This document shows positions 61,101 through 64,000 of a DNA stretch of 64,000 nt, in pieces. A program made the translations under genes and the position numbers. Origin of the DNA: Allium sativum (Eukaryota; Streptophyta; Magnoliopsida; Asparagales; Amaryllidaceae); contig CM060912.1 in the NCBI GenBank assembly GCA_030737875.1, forward strand, positions 876,331,199 to 876,395,198, in the 5' to 3' direction. Numbering within the stretch: position 1 is the first letter of the stretch; each line of letters opens with the position of its first letter. Below the pieces are notes generated by a model that worked only from the letters and a program-made list of their open reading frames with translations, searched no databases and was not told the DNA's origin.

Positions 61101-62854
61101 TCCAACCACAAACAATTCTAATCAACCATTCGCTATCAGCCAATTTTCACACCAATCACAACCAATAAATATCGTCCATGGTCTGTGGACGAGGGGAGTA
61201 TATATATATTCGTATATAATATATTTTAATTCACTTCAATTCATTTCAACACATATATAATTTTTACAACGCATATATATAACTTATACATCGAACATAC
61301 AACTTATACAACGCTTATACATGAGGTGTACAATGCTTATATAAATCATACATCGACTATATAATTTATACATCGTTGTTCTCCATATCATTTATAAATT
61401 AGAAATCTCACATTGGGTTCCACTCCACAAAAAATTGCAGAAGGCTCAGAAAAATATGCGGTCTCTTCTAAAATGTAGGAGACGTCCTCACGGTCCCGAT
61501 GTCTCTTGTTTCACTGGATTTCGACAAGAAACGAAAAAGATATGATTTTTACAAGTTCGCAACACTTAAAAATGTAATTTTCAGTTTGAATTGGCCAAAG
61601 CCGTTACCTCTATTCCTCGCTCAAAACTAGATTTGCCGATATCTTTTGATTCGCTGCACGGGAGGAGGATCGGGTTGTACCACTTGAAAGAGGGTCGAGG
61701 GGACTTCAGGCACGTGGTGGTGGCTGGCGATTCGGTGGGGCCAGGTGGTAACGGCGGCGCTCCAAAGTGGGCAACTTCCCGGGCTTGCAACTCGAGCTAC
61801 ATGCAACGGGGGTGGGCGAAATGGGTATGGATGTGAAGAGGGAGGAGAGAGCTTTCAAGACCAGGTGGTGGCACTCGATTCCATTGAGAGATGGAGGAGG
61901 AATCGAAGAGAGAAGGTAGGGAGGGTGGTCGTCGTTCGCTGGAGCGGGGAGAGAGAGTGTTCCGCCTTTTTTTATAAAAAATATGATTGGTCCGTGATAT
62001 TTATAACTTCCAAAATATTGTTTCTCCATACGAACTCCAATCCAAACCCAACGACTGTCGCCCCTAGCTAAATACCCCCCTTCTGAACACAATGGGATAT
62101 GTTTCGTAGGCCCATTCGATTATTTCGACTAGTTTTTCTTCAAATTAAAATATAAAACATTCAATATTCGATTTGAACGTACATTTCAATTTGGCGGGGC
62201 CATATACTGATTCTAAAAAATCCCGAAAAATAAATCCAACTTTGTTTTGACGATACGGTCCCAAAAAACTAGTTTCGTCAAATTCTGAGATCGTTTGAAA
62301 AATGGCCCCTTTCTGGTCGATCCAATTTAGCTTTAATTGACCAAAACACATTTTTCTTTGCCACGTTCACATACTAGCTTCAAAAATTATGAAATTTGAA
62401 ACCTAGCAATAACTTCACAACCCGGATCGAACAAAAGTGGTTTCGTCGAATTCCGAGGCCGTTTGCAAAATGTCTATTTTCACGGGCGATATAAATTCTA
62501 TAGCGACCCTTCTGAAAATTCATTTGGCCATAACTTTTGACTCCTGCTACGAAACTTTGATTTTTCAGATTCGCTAGAAAGATATTCACTAACAGATTTA
62601 AATTTTTTTGGTTTCACTAAAATCTGTTTTATTTTGCACCCGGTACAGTCAGTCAAAGTTTGAATTCAAATTTCGAAACTGCCGCGCCATTTCAGGCCAT
62701 GTTTATAATTCAAATTAATTATATTCATTTTCAACATCGATTCAACCACACTTTTCATCGCTATTATTTAAAAAATTTATTTTAAATACTTAAAATTCAC
62801 TAAAATAGCCAATTTAAAATTTTTAAACTGGTTCAGATTTTCCGGGTTGTTACA
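58178..62854 (-). repeat. LTR E-right (5' LTR)
   Basis: 4677 bp, plus strand TGTGACGGCC ... GGGTTGTTACA. Collinear with 36289-40479 plus 51978-52457. It holds the hairpin block (for example CCAC-TTTC-GTGG at 58623-58634, GAGACA/TGTCTC near 59010, TCCAC-CGAT-GTGGA near 59073) and the shared block (62059-62092). It supplies the undisturbed sequence of the site hit by T. Confidence 0.92.
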
Positions 62855-62859
62855 TTAAA
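62855..62859. repeat. Target-site duplication of element E, right
   Basis: ttaaa after 62854, pairing with 36284-36288. Confidence 0.9.
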
Positions 62860-63285
62860 CAATCATTAATATTGATTTTTGGGAAAATTAAAACAAAGTG
62901 GAGTTTTAACGAATCTCTAATTAGATTGAAATGATTGAGAATGGAGTATCACTAGTTTTGCTCCAGGCGATAGTTAAATCTTTAATTAGATTTGAATGTG
63001 AAATGGTAATTGAATTTACCGATAACACCATGGTGTTAGATATAGAGTATTACCAGTTTTGCTCCATGGGATGAATAGGTTGGGATTGGGAAATAAAACA
63101 AATGATTACTTCGGTAAGGTTCGTTAATCCCGACTAGTTTGGATAAACCGTAGTATGGTTTGAAATGATATTCAAAGGAAGATTAAAGAATAAATTTAAA
63201 GAATTTATCTTTGATAAAATTAATGGGAACCTTACCCAAAGTAAAAGAATATTTGAATAAAGGAATGTTCTGGATTGGAATAAGG
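62860..63285 (+). mobile_element. LTR F, continuation to the right of element E
   Basis: Resumes the sequence broken at 36288. It has two copies of a 'gagtatcactagttttgctcca' type phrase (about 62942 and 63047), the first with TGGAG/CTCCA arms, and a perfect 16-bp palindrome TAACACCATGGTGTTA (63023-63038). It is cut at 63286 by LTR C2, so the right terminus of F is not seen. Confidence 0.6.
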
Positions 63286-64000
63286 TGAAACGACCCGAAC
63301 TTCTCCGGTAAAGAAACCCCGGATTGAATTGAGGACAAGACTCAAAGGAACGCAGACATAAGAACATTTCGTTGCTTATTACAACAATTCCATCAGAATA
63401 CAAGAATATACAGAGTATAAACAAATATAACACATAAAATATCAGAGACTTAAATGACATTTAAATACATCACTACAGCGGAAAATAATACAAAACACAA
63501 CTGAAGGAGATATACGGATACAGAGCTTTTCGGATATCATTCCAGCTGTAAACCAGGATCCTGGGAATATAAATCTGCAAAACCAAAACTACTAGCTGCC
63601 ATGTCAAAATAAGGGCACCCAGAGTTTAGGTTAAAAATAATAAACTCCAGGTCAGTCATGTGACTGGTGTGAGAACTAAAACAGTTATTAATCTTTATTT
63701 TAAAGTTAGGTAAATCAAAGGACCACGCCGTATAACACGGAACGGGTTTCCTCCCAAGAATACTAGTGCATAAAAGAACAACGCAATGCTAAATAAAGAA
63801 AAAATGAAGCTATTATAAGACCCAGGTCCCATCACACAATGTAACACAAGCCGGAGGATAGGGTTTTACCTTATAATAGCCAAAGCATGCTTGATACGCT
63901 AAATTTTATCTTTTATTATTACTATAAGTGTATAGTGTTAAAACAATTTCAATCATAAATATCAATCATAGATGGCATGGGTACCATATATCATGTCGCC
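63286..64000 (-). mobile_element. LTR C2, runs out of the window
   Basis: Begins tgaaacgacccgaacttc, matching LTR C1 (30654), and follows it to the window end. Hairpins: CAGTCA-TG-TGACTG at 63653-63666 and CCGT/ACGG at 63728-63740 in constant GACCACG / AACGGGTTT flanks. Whether it is inserted in F cannot be confirmed because its other end and TSD are outside. Confidence 0.65.

Larger units (their letters stand above)
36289..62854 (-). mobile_element. Element E, Ty3/gypsy chromovirus with 4.67-kb LTRs
   Basis: Minus-strand element of about 15.07 kb once the nested element T is removed. Order on the minus strand: 5' LTR (58178-62854), initiator-Met primer site, leader, gag, protease, RT, RNase H, integrase, chromodomain-like tail, a 1.2-kb 3' UTR, polypurine tract, 3' LTR (36289-52457, interrupted). 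TSD is ttaaa and termini are TG...CA. The chromodomain-type C-terminus places it among chromoviruses; the long LTRs suggest the Tekay/Del group, which needs an RT tree. Gag is open but pol is broken, so this copy is not autonomous now. Confidence 0.92.

Overview
This window is plant nuclear heterochromatin. It is AT-rich with GC islands, has no recognisable host gene, tRNA or rRNA, and is almost entirely LTR retrotransposons nested inside one another. The two recognisable coding elements are Ty3/gypsy chromoviruses (integrase followed by GPY/F-like and chromodomain-like C-termini). Primer-binding sites match or nearly match the 3' end of plant initiator-Met tRNA (TGGTATCAGAGC). An angiosperm with a repeat-rich genome is the reasonable inference; the species cannot be told.

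Left half (1-24.4 kb): a very long-LTR, non-coding family (B) on the minus strand gives LTR B1 (to 3758), a 442-bp internal remnant with PPT and PBS (3759-4200), and LTR B2 (4201-24118). Another LTR end (D, 1-1220) lies inside B1. Element A (5435-20191, TSD gtaaa) lies inside B2. A has LTRs of about 5.28 kb and only 1.3 kb of non-coding internal DNA, so it is a LARD-type non-autonomous element. A solo LTR (S, 17290-20167, TSD gttta) lies inside the second LTR of A.

Middle (24.1-36.3 kb): degenerate untranslated and LTR-like remnants, a 280-bp direct repeat, a possible fragment of a captured gene, a truncated LTR (C1, 30654-31427) and a plus-strand LTR (F, from 31428).

Right half (36.3-64 kb): element E (36289-62854, TSD ttaaa) sits in F. 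It is a minus-strand chromovirus with LTRs of about 4.67 kb, an intact gag frame and a decayed pol. Its untranslated ends match those of A, so E is a plausible type of autonomous partner for A. Inside the left LTR of E lies element T (40480-51972, TSD catac), a plus-strand chromovirus with LTRs of 3.1-3.2 kb, a long RT-RNaseH-integrase-chromodomain frame and a gag/protease part broken by one frameshift and five stops. F resumes at 62860 and is entered by another C-type LTR (C2) at 63286.

Insertion order from nesting: C1, then F, then E, then T; and B, then A, then S. The most interesting signals are non-coding: a conserved series of short hairpins in the U5-side LTR of families A, B, C and E, one of which shows compensatory changes; arrays of palindromic units in the LTRs; a five-copy hairpin repeat in F; and GTCGAC palindromes whose number differs between the two LTRs of T. 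All positions, TSDs and motif counts were read by eye; no alignment or database search was run.
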